From Goodfellowiella coeruleoviolacea (lineage in GTDB: Bacteria; Actinomycetota; Actinomycetes; Mycobacteriales; Pseudonocardiaceae), in NCBI RefSeq assembly GCF_024171785.1, contig NZ_JAMTCK010000017.1, forward strand, positions 156,280-220,279: a stretch of DNA of 64,000 bases, given 5' to 3'. Within the stretch, counting starts at the first letter, position 1. Each line of letters begins with the position of its first letter. Positions 16,497 to 24,797 of the stretch are shown here, piece by piece. Below the pieces are notes generated by a model that was not told the DNA's origin, made no database searches, and worked only from the letters and a program-made list of their open reading frames with translations. A program made the position numbers and the translations under genes.

Positions 16497-17792
16497 GTGT
16501 CCACAGCAAGAACACCCAGGCTCAGATCGGGCTCGTGGCGATCGGCGCCCGAAGCGCTGCGCCAGCTGACCCCCGGCCGGGCCTACCGCATCGGGCTGGT
16601 CCTGGTGATCGCCGCGCTGGCGCTGGCCATGCGCGTCGCGGTGCTGCCGTTCGAGTCCGGTGACTACCGGTTCTTCCTGCTGCCCTGGTACGAGCACATC
16701 GAGAGCCACGGGGGGTTCGCGGCGCTGCGGGAGAAGTTCTCCGACTACAACATGCCGTACCTGTACCTGCTGGCGACCCTGACCTACCTGCCGGTGTCCC
16801 CGCTGGTCGGGATCAAGCTGATCTCGGTGGCCTTCGACCTGGTGATCGCCTACTTCACGTTCCGGCTGGTGGCCCTGCGCCACCGGGGCACCTGGTTGCC
16901 GCACCTGGCCGCGATCGCCGTGATCCTGCTGCCCACGGTGACCGTGAACGGGGCGTTCTGGGGCCAGGCCGACTCGATCTACACCGCGTTCGGCCTCGGC
17001 GGGCTGTACTTCGCGCTGCGCCGCCGGCCGTGGTGGGCGTGCGCGTTCTTCGGGCTGGCCCTGGCGTTCAAGCTGCAGATCATCTTCCTGTTCCCGGTGC
17101 TGCTGCTCCTGGTGCTGGCCGGCCGGGTGCCGTGGCGCGCGCTGCTCGCCATCCCCGCCGTCTACCTGGCCCTGGACGTGCCCGCGCTGCTGCTCGGCGC
17201 CAATCCGGTGGAGGTGCTGCTGATCTACGCGCGGCAGACCGAGACCTACTCAGCGCTGACCCTGAACGCGCCCTCGGTGTACCAGTTCCTCCCGGCCACC
17301 GCGCCCGTGGACCTGCTGCGGACCCTCGGCGTGCTGTTCACCGGTGGCGCGGTGCTCGCCCTGCTCTTGGTGATGCTGGCCAGCCGGATGCCGGTCACCC
17401 CGGAGCGCGTGGTGCTGGCCGCGACCGCGTTCGCCGTGCTGGTGCCCTACTTCCTGCCGTCCATGCACGAGCGGTACTTCTACCTGGCCGACGTGCTCAC
17501 CGTGATCACCGCGTGCTACCTGCCCAAGCTGCGGATCGTGGCGCTGCTCGTGCAGTTCGCGTCGTTCTTCTCCTACGTGCCGTACCTGTTCCAGGCGTCC
17601 GTGCCGGCCGACGCCCCGCTCGCCGAACGCGTGCCGGTGGACCTGCGCGTGCTGGCCGTGCTGATGCTGCTCGCCCTGGTCCTGCTGCTCCGGGAACTGT
17701 TCCAGCGGCCCGCTGCCCCGGCCCCGGATCACGAGCCCGACAGTTCAGCGTCCCACACGGTGATGTCCAGTTCGGTGCGCGCGCTGTCGTAG
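16497..17792 (+). CDS. GT-C fold membrane glycosyltransferase, first of two paralogues
   Basis: 431 residues and about 11 membrane helices. The first luminal loop carries a conserved acidic motif (FESGDYRFFLLPWYEH), and a later MHERYFYLADV motif is typical of polyprenyl-phosphate-sugar-dependent GT-C enzymes (mannosyltransferase-like). Donor and acceptor are unknown; cell wall glycan or protein glycosylation is likely. It is about 70% identical by eye to the protein at 18315. The last 19 or so residues after APDHEP differ from the paralogue and are read through the antisense of a kinase remnant. The GTG start follows GGGGGAA. Confidence 0.8.
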   Translation: MSTARTPRLRSGSWRSAPEALRQLTPGRAYRIGLVLVIAALALAMRVAVLPFESGDYRFFLLPWYEHIESHGGFAALREKFSDYNMPYLYLLATLTYLPVSPLVGIKLISVAFDLVIAYFTFRLVALRHRGTWLPHLAAIAVILLPTVTVNGAFWGQADSIYTAFGLGGLYFALRRRPWWACAFFGLALAFKLQIIFLFPVLLLLVLAGRVPWRALLAIPAVYLALDVPALLLGANPVEVLLIYARQTETYSALTLNAPSVYQFLPATAPVDLLRTLGVLFTGGAVLALLLVMLASRMPVTPERVVLAATAFAVLVPYFLPSMHERYFYLADVLTVITACYLPKLRIVALLVQFASFFSYVPYLFQASVPADAPLAERVPVDLRVLAVLMLLALVLLLRELFQRPAAPAPDHEPDSSASHTVMSSSVRALS

Positions 17793-18111
17793 CTGACCAC
17801 CTGGACGTACGCGATGTTGCTAGCTGCCCGGGTCCGGGGGGCACGGGTGCGGCGGAGATCCGGTTGACCGCGGCCGCGACGGCCGGCGGCAGCCAGTCGT
17901 CACCCATGCGCAACCGGGTTCCGGTCGACGCCTCCCGGCACAGTTCGATCACCTGCGTCGGGTTCGGGCGCTCCCGGGGGTCCTTGGCCAGACACCGGGT
18001 CACCAGTTTCCGCAACTGGTCCGGCAGGTCGGTGAGGTCCGGTTCCTGTTCGGTGATCCGGTACGGCACCGCCGGGTCCAGCCCGCGGCCGAAGCGTGCC
18101 GGGCGGGGCGG
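17729..18111 (-). pseudogene. Decayed serine/threonine protein kinase, C-terminal remnants
   Basis: The minus strand encodes a recognisable kinase C-lobe end: VPYRITEQEPDL, then LVTRCLAKDPRERPNP (subdomain XI with its invariant Arg) and the WLPPAVAAAVNR tail common in actinomycete kinases. The frame has a stop just upstream, near 18140. In another frame (17729-17826) lies a separate coding-like tail, YVQVVSYDSARTELDITVWD, ending in TGA. ATP-binding lobe and catalytic loop are absent. The remnant's end overlaps the 3' end of the upstream glycosyltransferase gene on the other strand. Confidence 0.65.
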
Positions 18112-18314
18112 GTGACCGCACGCGCTGCGTCATCGCCAGTCCGCTGTACGTGGAGTACGCGCCGCCGCCGAGGACCACCTGAGCCCGTCCGCGCGTAACG
18201 ACCACGTCTCAGCTGGACCGACCACCGGTGGAACCGGTGCTGGCCGCACATGCTGGAGCGATCAGACCAGCGCAGGGCCACATCCGCCCCACCACACCGT
18301 GAGGTCCACGACCC

Positions 18315-19595
18315 GTGACCGCAGCAGCCTCCGACGCCGACCCAGCCACTCCGCCGCCGTCCCGGGGCCGACCGGCGACCCGAGGACCGCGGACCCGGGA
18401 ACCGGGGGCGTGGGCGTCCGGCCGGGTGCAGCGGGTCGGCCTGGTGCTGGTGATCGCGGTGCTGGCGGTCGCCGTGCGGGTGGTGGCCTTCCCCCACGAG
18501 AGCGTGGACTACCGGTTCTTCCTGCTGCCCTGGTACGAGCACCTGGACCAGCACGGCGGGTTCGCCGCACTGCGCGACGAGTTCGCCAACTACAACGTGC
18601 CCTACCTGTACCTGCTGGCCGCGCTCACCTACCTGCCGGTGCCGCCGCTGGTGGGGATCAAGCTGGTCTCGGTGGCGTTCGACCTGCTGCTGGTGTTCTT
18701 CGCGCACCGGGTCGTGGCGGTGCGCCACCCGCGGACCTGGTTGCCGGTGCTGGCCGCGGCCGTGGTGGCGCTGTTGCCGACGGTGGTGGTGAACGGGGCC
18801 ATGTGGGGGCAGGTCGACTCCGCCCACACCGGCCTCGGCCTGGGTGGCGTGTACTTCCTGCTCCGCCGCCGGCCGTGGTGGGCGTGCGCGTTCTTCGGCC
18901 TGGCCCTGGCGTTCAAGCTGCAGATCGTCTTCCTGTTCCCGGTGCTGCTGCTCCTGGCCCTGACCGGCCGGCTGCCGTGGCGCGCGCTGCTGGCGGTCCC
19001 CGCGGTGTTCCTGGCGCTGGACGTGCCCGCGGTGCTGCTGGGCGCCGCGCCCGGCCGGCTGCTGGCGGTGTACGCGGATCAGGCCGGGACCTACGGCGCC
19101 CTCACCCTGGGGGCGCCCTCGGTGTACCAGTTCGTGCCGGCCGGGTACGGCACGGACACCCTGCACACCATGGCCGTGCTGCTGGCCGGCGCCCTGGTGC
19201 TGCTGCTGGTGCTGGTGGTCGCGGCCGGCCGGCTGGTGCTCACGCCGGCCCGGCTGGTGCTGGTGGCGGCGGTCTTCGCGGTGGGTGTGCCGTACTTCCT
19301 GCCGTCCATGCACGAGCGCTACTTCTACCTGGCCGACGTGCTCACCGTGCTCGCCGCGTGCTATCTGCCCCGGCTGTGGTGCGTGCCGGTGCTGGTGCAG
19401 GTCGCCTCGTTCTCGTCGTACGTGGCGTACCTGTTCGTGCCGCCGCCGGCGCTGGACACCGTGCCGCGGTGGGCCGAGCAGCGTGTTGACCCGCGCGTGC
19501 TGGCCGCGCTGGTGCTGGTGGCGCTGCTCGCCCTGGTGCGCCAACTGTTCCGCACGCCCGGGCTGCGCGCCGGTCTGGTCCGGCCGCCGCGCTGA
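18315..19595 (+). CDS. GT-C fold membrane glycosyltransferase, second paralogue
   Basis: 426 residues with the same topology and motifs as its neighbour at 16497: HESVDYRFFLLPWYEH in the first loop, the RRRPWWACAFFGLALAFKLQ block and PSMHERYFYLADVLT. Start GTG at 18315 (VTAAASDAD). A Pro/Arg-rich cytoplasmic N-terminus of about 35 residues precedes the first helix. The C-terminus ends soon after the last helix, without the extra tail of the first copy. The pair arose by tandem duplication; whether donor or acceptor differs cannot be told. Confidence 0.8.
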   Translation: MTAAASDADPATPPPSRGRPATRGPRTREPGAWASGRVQRVGLVLVIAVLAVAVRVVAFPHESVDYRFFLLPWYEHLDQHGGFAALRDEFANYNVPYLYLLAALTYLPVPPLVGIKLVSVAFDLLLVFFAHRVVAVRHPRTWLPVLAAAVVALLPTVVVNGAMWGQVDSAHTGLGLGGVYFLLRRRPWWACAFFGLALAFKLQIVFLFPVLLLLALTGRLPWRALLAVPAVFLALDVPAVLLGAAPGRLLAVYADQAGTYGALTLGAPSVYQFVPAGYGTDTLHTMAVLLAGALVLLLVLVVAAGRLVLTPARLVLVAAVFAVGVPYFLPSMHERYFYLADVLTVLAACYLPRLWCVPVLVQVASFSSYVAYLFVPPPALDTVPRWAEQRVDPRVLAALVLVALLALVRQLFRTPGLRAGLVRPPR

Positions 19596-19604
19596 CCGGA
19601 GCCG

Positions 19605-19618
19605 CCCGCACGTGCGGG
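19605..19618. terminator. Short palindrome between convergent genes
   Basis: CCCGCACGTGCGGG, a perfect 14-bp palindrome, lies in the 37-bp gap between the glycosyltransferase and lipoprotein stop codons. It could act as a weak bidirectional terminator; there is no T-run. Confidence 0.35.
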
Positions 19619-19632
19619 ACGACCTCCGGCGG

Positions 19633-20376
19633 TCACTCGCTGCCGGGCAGCACCGGGCTGATGTAGGTGCCCACCCTGGTGGCCATGTCCTGGCGCAGCA
19701 CGCTGATCCCGGTCAGCCACGGGGTGGTCAGCTGGGTGGTCTCGTCCGGCGGGGTGCTCACCACCTCGGTGGGAATCCAGTCGGTCGAGCCGGCCGAGCC
19801 GACCGAGTCCCCGCTGGGCGTGACGAAGGTGATCAGGGTGTGCGCGGTGCCGCCCGGGGCCAGGGTGACCAGCGTGGGCGTACCGCCGCTGGCCGGGTCC
19901 TGCTGCGGGTTGGCCCCCCGGCGCAGCGAGTAGACCGGCCCGTTGGGGTCGTCCGGGCCGCGCAGGTCGACGCCGCCGAACCCGTACATCGTGCAGGTCC
20001 GGTTCGAGGTGTTGGTGTAGACCAGCGGGACCGTGCCGCCGGTGACCCCGCTGTCGCGGTTCAGCGCGGCCGTGCCCAGGTGCGTGGACAGGTCACCGGT
20101 GTGGCACCGCTCCACGCCCGCCGCGGTCGCGCTGGTCCCGGCGGTACCGGTGCCGAACACCGCCCCACCCGCGGCGGTGGCCTCGCCCGCTGCCGTGCCC
20201 GAACCGGTGGACGCGGCCGTGCCCGGCTGACCGGTCTGGCCGGAGTCGGCCCCGCCCGCCCCACTGGGCGCGGCCGTCCCGCCCGTTCCCGCCGCGCAGC
20301 CGGCGGTCACGCCCAGTGTCAGCACCGCGCCGCCCAGCACCGCTGCCCGCCGCCACGAACGCCTCGTCCCCGACAT
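19633..20376 (-). CDS. DUF4232 domain lipoprotein
   Basis: 247 residues from the ATG at 20376. The N-terminus is a lipoprotein signal (SWRRAA, hydrophobic core, lipobox VTAGC with Cys about 27). A Gly/Ala/Thr-rich linker (about 30-90) follows. The DUF4232 fold then shows ERCHTGDLSTHLG, LVYTNTSNRTCTMYGFGGV and a late TWIP-like strand; the two Cys (CHTG, TCTM) probably form a disulfide. Function is unknown; it is an outer-surface anchored protein. A sequence matching the IdeR/DtxR iron box lies 255 bp upstream. Confidence 0.8.
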   Translation of the reverse strand: MSGTRRSWRRAAVLGGAVLTLGVTAGCAAGTGGTAAPSGAGGADSGQTGQPGTAASTGSGTAAGEATAAGGAVFGTGTAGTSATAAGVERCHTGDLSTHLGTAALNRDSGVTGGTVPLVYTNTSNRTCTMYGFGGVDLRGPDDPNGPVYSLRRGANPQQDPASGGTPTLVTLAPGGTAHTLITFVTPSGDSVGSAGSTDWIPTEVVSTPPDETTQLTTPWLTGISVLRQDMATRVGTYISPVLPGSE

Positions 20377-20630
20377 GTCCGGTCCGTCCCCTCTGCCGCT
20401 GTTGACCTCGTTGCCGTGCAACCGGAAAGACGGACGCGGCGACCCCGCGTTGAGACGGGAACGCCTTTTGTGAGCTTCGACATCGTCACGCAACCCCGGC
20501 GCCGGGCCGGGTGGACGTGGCCGGACACCGGGCGCGGACCGGGCTGCGCCCCGCCCGATCGGCTACTGACCGTCGGACGGGGCACCGCGCTCCCGAACTG
20601 ACTGCCGCTCCCACCACGAAGCGACGCGAC

Positions 20631-20649
20631 TTAGGTTAGCCTAACTTTC
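20631..20649. promoter_or_regulatory. IdeR/DtxR-type iron box
   Basis: TTAGGTTAGCCTAACTTTC matches the IdeR consensus at 16 of 19 positions, including the whole first 15. It lies 28 bp past the MMPL stop codon and 255 bp before the DUF4232 lipoprotein start. The 254 bp between the box and that start (20377-20630) hold no supported gene, so the regulated transcript would have a long leader. Confidence 0.6.
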
Positions 20650-20676
20650 TCTCCAGCGGAAGTCCCCGCTGCGCAG

Positions 20677-22962
20677 TCAGCGGATCCGGCCCAGCGGAAC
20701 GGTCAGCGCCCCCGCCTGCGCCCCGGTCCCCGCCCCGGTCCCCGCCTCGGTCCCCGCCCCGGTGTCGGCCCCGGCCGTCGGCTGCGACTGGGCGCGCCGC
20801 ATGGCCCGCGACGGCCACCAGCTCGCCCTGCCGAGCAGGGTCAGGATCGAGGGCAGGATCATGATCCGGATGATGAACGCGTCCAGCAGCACCGCGACCG
20901 CGAGGCTGAACCCGATCTGCTTCATCTCCTCCAGGTGCAGGAACACGAAGCTGGCGAAGACCGTGACCATCACGATCGCGGCACTGGTCACCACGCTGGC
21001 CGAGGTGCCGATGCCGTCCAGCACCGCCCGGCGCGTGGGCACACCGCGCAGCGCGGCCTCCCTGATCCGACTGACCACGAACACCTGGTAGTCCATGGAC
21101 AGTCCGAAGAGGATCACGAAGAGGAACAGCGGCACCCGGGAACCGATCGACCCCACGGCGTTCGCGCCGAACAGGTCCGCGCCCCAGCCGTACTGGAAGA
21201 CCAGCGCCAGCAGGCCGAGCGAGGCCGCGGCGGACAGCAGGTTGAGCACGACCCCGACCAGGCCGATGACCACCGACCGGAACGCCAGCACCGTCATGAC
21301 GAAGGTCAGCAGCAGCAGGAATCCGACGACCAGCGGCAGTTTCTCGTTCTGGTGGTCGAGGTAGTCCTTGTCGCGCGGGACATCCCCGGTCACCCCGTAC
21401 TCCACATCGGACAGTGCGCCGACCGTGGCCGGCAGGTAGTCCTCGCGGATGTGGGCCAGGGACAGCAGCGCCTCCGGTGAACTCGCCCGGAACGGCACGG
21501 CCAGCTCCAGCAGGCTGATCCGGCCGTCCGCCGAGGTCCGCAGCACGGGCGCGGTGTTCTTGGCGAACAGCGGGTCGGCCGTGGCGCGCTGACCCAGGTC
21601 GCGCAGGGCCGCCGTCACCCGCTCGGCGTTGGCCGACTCGGCGCGCACCACCACCTGGTGGCGGACCTGGAGTTCGGGGAACGACGCGTGGAGCCGGTCG
21701 TAGGTCTGCATCGCCGGGATGTCCCGGGAGAAGCTGTCCTTGCCGAGCACGCTCATGTTCAACCCCAGCACCGGGGCCGCCAGGCCGAGCATGACCAGCA
21801 CCGACACCACCAGGGTGAGCACCGGGTGGTTGCTGGCGGGCCGCAGCAGGGCCTGCCACACCGAGCCGCTGGCCTTGGCCGCCCGCTTCGGGGTGGCCGA
21901 CGCGCCGCGCTGGGCCGCCCTGGCGTCCCGGCGGGCCTGCCTGCGCTCGGCCCGGCGGCCGATCTTGACCAGCAGGGCGGGCAGCGCGGTCAGCGAGCTG
22001 GCCACGGCGATCAGCACGACGATGATGGTGCCGGTGGCCAGTGAGGCGAAGATGACGTCCGCGGCCAGGTAGAGGGTGGCCGAGGAGACGACCACGGCCA
22101 GGCCGGAGACCACGATCGCCCGGCCCGAGGTGGTCGCGGCGAGTTCCACCAGTGCCTCCGCCGACAGCCGACCGCCGGCGCGGGCCCGTTCCTCCCGGTA
22201 GCGCTTGAGGTAGAAGAGCGTGTAGTCGACGCCGACGGCCATGCCGATCAGCAGGATCACGTTGTTGCCCACCCCGGCGTCGGGCAGGACGTGCGAGGCG
22301 ACCATCGCCAGCCCCATGGCCGCGGCGATCGAGGACAGCGCCAGCAGCACCGGCAGACCGGCGGTGACCACCGAGCCGAAGACCAGCAGCAGGGTGAGCA
22401 GGGTGACCGGCAGGGTGATCGCCTCGGACAGCGCGAGGTCGCTGGAGCGCTGCTGGTCAACGGCCTTGCTGATGGACGGGCTGCCGGTCTGTTCCACCAG
22501 CAGGTCCGGGTGGTTGGCCTGCACGGCGGCGGTCTGTTCGAGCAGCGGGTCCACGTGCTTGCGGCCCGCCAGCTCCGGGCCCTTCATGGTCACCTCGACC
22601 ATGACCATCCGGCCGTCGGCGGAGCGGACCGGGGCGGCGACGGCCTCGACCTCGGCCAGCCCGGTCATCCGGTCGGTGACCTCGGCCGCGGCGGCTTCGG
22701 CCGCGGCCACGTCGAGCGGACCCGTCCTGGCGGAGATGACGACCTGCTCGGCGGGTTTGCGCTGGAGGCCTCCCTCGGTGGCGATCGCCTCGGCGCGGCC
22801 GGCCTCACCGACCCGGTAGTCCTCGGTGGTGGCGCTGTGCGTGCCGACCGCGATGCCGATGCCGAGGCTCAGCACCACGAACACGAACCAACCGATGATC
22901 GCGCGCCCGGGGTGCAGCGCACTCCACTTCGCCATCCGGACGATGGCCGACCGATCTCTCAC
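20677..22962 (-). CDS. MMPL family transporter (RND superfamily)
   Basis: 761 residues with the duplicated RND layout: helix 1, a large extracellular domain, five helices, a basic cytoplasmic loop (about residues 340-370, RRAERRQARRDARAAQ), then the second helix, domain and five helices. GMAVGVDYTLFYLKRYREE and LFGLSMDYQVFVVSRIRE carry the proton-relay Asp-Tyr pairs of MMPL proteins. The C-terminus is a Gly/Ala/Thr low-complexity tail. It exports lipids or drugs; substrate unknown. GTG 22962 is preferred (GAGGAG upstream) over an open frame to 23043, which would overlap the operator. Divergent from the wHTH gene. Confidence 0.88.
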   Translation of the reverse strand: MRDRSAIVRMAKWSALHPGRAIIGWFVFVVLSLGIGIAVGTHSATTEDYRVGEAGRAEAIATEGGLQRKPAEQVVISARTGPLDVAAAEAAAAEVTDRMTGLAEVEAVAAPVRSADGRMVMVEVTMKGPELAGRKHVDPLLEQTAAVQANHPDLLVEQTGSPSISKAVDQQRSSDLALSEAITLPVTLLTLLLVFGSVVTAGLPVLLALSSIAAAMGLAMVASHVLPDAGVGNNVILLIGMAVGVDYTLFYLKRYREERARAGGRLSAEALVELAATTSGRAIVVSGLAVVVSSATLYLAADVIFASLATGTIIVVLIAVASSLTALPALLVKIGRRAERRQARRDARAAQRGASATPKRAAKASGSVWQALLRPASNHPVLTLVVSVLVMLGLAAPVLGLNMSVLGKDSFSRDIPAMQTYDRLHASFPELQVRHQVVVRAESANAERVTAALRDLGQRATADPLFAKNTAPVLRTSADGRISLLELAVPFRASSPEALLSLAHIREDYLPATVGALSDVEYGVTGDVPRDKDYLDHQNEKLPLVVGFLLLLTFVMTVLAFRSVVIGLVGVVLNLLSAAASLGLLALVFQYGWGADLFGANAVGSIGSRVPLFLFVILFGLSMDYQVFVVSRIREAALRGVPTRRAVLDGIGTSASVVTSAAIVMVTVFASFVFLHLEEMKQIGFSLAVAVLLDAFIIRIMILPSILTLLGRASWWPSRAMRRAQSQPTAGADTGAGTEAGTGAGTGAQAGALTVPLGRIR

Positions 22963-23004
22963 TGACCCCAGCTCCTCATGCTCGTTGTGCTCTGCGCCGA
23001 CACA

Positions 23005-23022
23005 TGTAAGCTCAGACTGACA
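23005..23022. promoter_or_regulatory. Operator copy 1 (TGTAAG-N6-CTGACA) before the MMPL gene
   Basis: TGTAAG-CTCAGA-CTGACA lies 43 bp upstream of the transporter start. It matches the perfect copy at 23127 except for one base in the second arm and one in the spacer. Confidence 0.7.
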
Positions 23023-23126
23023 CATGAAGCAAGTCGAGAGCACGAGTAAGGAGGAGTTGGCGGATTGCGGACACCGAAGGGTGCGAACGCGCCCGAACAG
23101 CGATTTGGCGGGCCGTTCGCGCCATA

Positions 23127-23144
23127 TGTAAGCTCCGACTTACA
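23127..23144. promoter_or_regulatory. Operator copy 2 (TGTAAG-N6-CTTACA) before the wHTH gene
   Basis: A perfect inverted repeat with 6-bp arms and the spacer CTCCGA, ending 26 bp before the regulator's ATG. Shared with copy 1 across the divergent promoter region, it is the likely binding site of the regulator at 23171. Confidence 0.75.
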
Positions 23145-23170
23145 GCCTGGGACGTGCCGGGGGAGCGACC

Positions 23171-23524
23171 ATGAACAGCGAGGAGCTCCTGGCCCTGCTC
23201 GCCGCGGTGGGCCACGCGCAACGTCTCCGGATCGTCGCCGAGTTGTCCGAGGGGCGGATGTACGTCAGCGAACTCGCCCGCCGGCTCGGCATGTCCAGAC
23301 CGCTGCTCTACATGCACCTGGAGCGGCTGGAAAAGGCTGGACTGGTCGCCAGCAACCTGGAACTCTCCCCGGACGGCAAGGCGCTGAAGTACATCGAGCT
23401 GGCTCCGTTCGAGCTGCGCCTGAACGTGGACACGATCCTCGCGGCAGTCCGCGAGGACACGGCGCGCTCCAGCGACCCGGGTGACGCCGCTGGTCCGGCG
23501 GAGCGGAACGACGGAACGACGTGA
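23171..23524 (+). CDS. Winged helix-turn-helix (ArsR-like) transcriptional regulator
   Basis: 117 residues. The wHTH covers about residues 1-85: HAQRLRIVAELSEGRMYVSELARRLG, the recognition helix MSRPLLYMHLERLEKAGL, and a wing to about 75. A disordered C-terminus follows. No metal-binding Cys or His cluster of classical ArsR sensors is visible, so the ligand is unclear. It sits opposite the MMPL gene with matching operators before both genes, which points to an autoregulated repressor of the transporter. AGCGACC precedes the ATG; the small membrane gene follows 13 bp after its stop. Confidence 0.85.
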   Translation: MNSEELLALLAAVGHAQRLRIVAELSEGRMYVSELARRLGMSRPLLYMHLERLEKAGLVASNLELSPDGKALKYIELAPFELRLNVDTILAAVREDTARSSDPGDAAGPAERNDGTT

Positions 23525-23537
23525 AGGAAAGCCCGAC

Positions 23538-23771
23538 ATGACCAGCGCTGTTATCTCGATCTCCGTCGTGACGCTCATCGTCGCCAGCATCACGGTGAGC
23601 GTGGTCGCCTTCTTCAACACGCAGAAGCACCGCGCCGACGCCAAGGTGCTGGTCGAGTACCGCCAGCTCGCCGAGCGGCACGCCGCCGGCCAGCAGGAGC
23701 TGCGCGACCAGCTGGCCGAACTCAACGAGCGGCTCAAGGCCGTCGAGACCCTGCTGCGCAGCGTCGACTGA
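23538..23771 (+). CDS. Small single-pass membrane protein with coiled coil
   Basis: 77 residues: one N-terminal membrane helix (about 4-26, AVISISVVTLIVASITVSVV), then a charged helix (about 30-75) with heptad-like Leu/Val spacing and many Glu, Gln and Arg, predicted to form a coiled coil. No family was recognised; the shape resembles PspB-like or sensor-adaptor proteins. It follows the wHTH gene by 13 bp and has AGGAAAG before its ATG, so it belongs to the same operon. Confidence 0.65.
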   Translation: MTSAVISISVVTLIVASITVSVVAFFNTQKHRADAKVLVEYRQLAERHAAGQQELRDQLAELNERLKAVETLLRSVD

Positions 23772-23987
23772 CCACGCTCCGCCTCACCTGACGGTCCACA
23801 CCAGACTGTCTGTTCCGGACTGTCCACACGGGACCGCGTCCTCCCGGGGCGCCCTCCCGCGCCGGTCCGCGCTCGCCGCACCGCGCCGCTGACCGCTGGC
23901 GCGCGGCGCCACCACCACACCGGTCGCCGAGTCGACCGCGCACGCCCACCGGCACTCCCCGCTGCCCGAAAAAAGGGAAAGAACAAC

Positions 23988-24797
23988 GTGAACGGGACAC
24001 TGCGCCCACAACCGTCCGACGTCGTGCGGCTCGATGCCGTGCGCAAGATCTACCGGGGTTCCAAGAACCGGGTGGCCGCCCTGGACGGGGTGACCATCGG
24101 CCTGCGCCGGGGCAGCTTCACCGCGGTGATGGGGCCGTCCGGCTCCGGCAAGAGCACCTTCCTGCACTGCGCCGCCGGCCTGGACCAGCCGACCTCCGGT
24201 TCGGTGTGGCTGGACGGCGTGGACCTGGCCGGGCTGCGGGAACGCGCGCTGACCAAGCTCCGCCGCGACCGGATCGGCTTCGTCTTCCAGGCGTTCAACC
24301 TGCTGCCCGCGCTGACCGTGGTGGACAACGTCACGCTGCCGCTGCGGCTGGCCGGGCGCAAGCCCGACCGGGCCGAGGTCGACGAGGTGATCGAGCGGGT
24401 CGGGCTCGCCGAGCGGCGCCGCAACCGTCCCGGTGAACTCTCCGGTGGACAGCAGCAGCGGGTCGCCATCGCGCGGGCGCTGATCACCAAGCCCGCCGTG
24501 GTGTTCGGCGACGAACCCACCGGCGCGCTGGACACCCACACCGCGCGCGAGGTGCTCGGCCTGCTGCGCGAGGCCGTCCAGTGGGCGGGGCAGACCATCG
24601 TGATGGTGACCCACGACCCGGTGGCCGCCGCGCACGCCGACCGGGTCCTGTTCCTCGCCGACGGCCAGCTCGTCGGCGCGCTCGACCAGCCGACCGCCGA
24701 CCAGGTCGCCGAGCGCATGACCCACCTGGGGGCCTGGGCGCAGCAGCGGTCGACCCGGCCCGCCACCCAGGGCACGGCCCACGGGAGGCACGCGTGA
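23988..24797 (+). CDS. ABC transporter ATP-binding protein, MacB/LolD-like
   Basis: 269 residues. Walker A GPSGSGKST (about 47-55), Q-loop FQAFNLLPALTV, signature LSGGQQQRVAIARAL, Walker B VVFGDEPTGALD and H-loop MVTHDP. GALD after Walker B and the AFNLLP Q-loop are typical of ATPases that drive FtsX-like permeases. The stop overlaps the permease start (GTGA). AAAGGGAAAG gives a good ribosome binding site. A 216-bp gap (23772-23987) separates it from the upstream gene, so it probably has its own promoter. Confidence 0.92.
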   Translation: MNGTLRPQPSDVVRLDAVRKIYRGSKNRVAALDGVTIGLRRGSFTAVMGPSGSGKSTFLHCAAGLDQPTSGSVWLDGVDLAGLRERALTKLRRDRIGFVFQAFNLLPALTVVDNVTLPLRLAGRKPDRAEVDEVIERVGLAERRRNRPGELSGGQQQRVAIARALITKPAVVFGDEPTGALDTHTAREVLGLLREAVQWAGQTIVMVTHDPVAAAHADRVLFLADGQLVGALDQPTADQVAERMTHLGAWAQQRSTRPATQGTAHGRHA

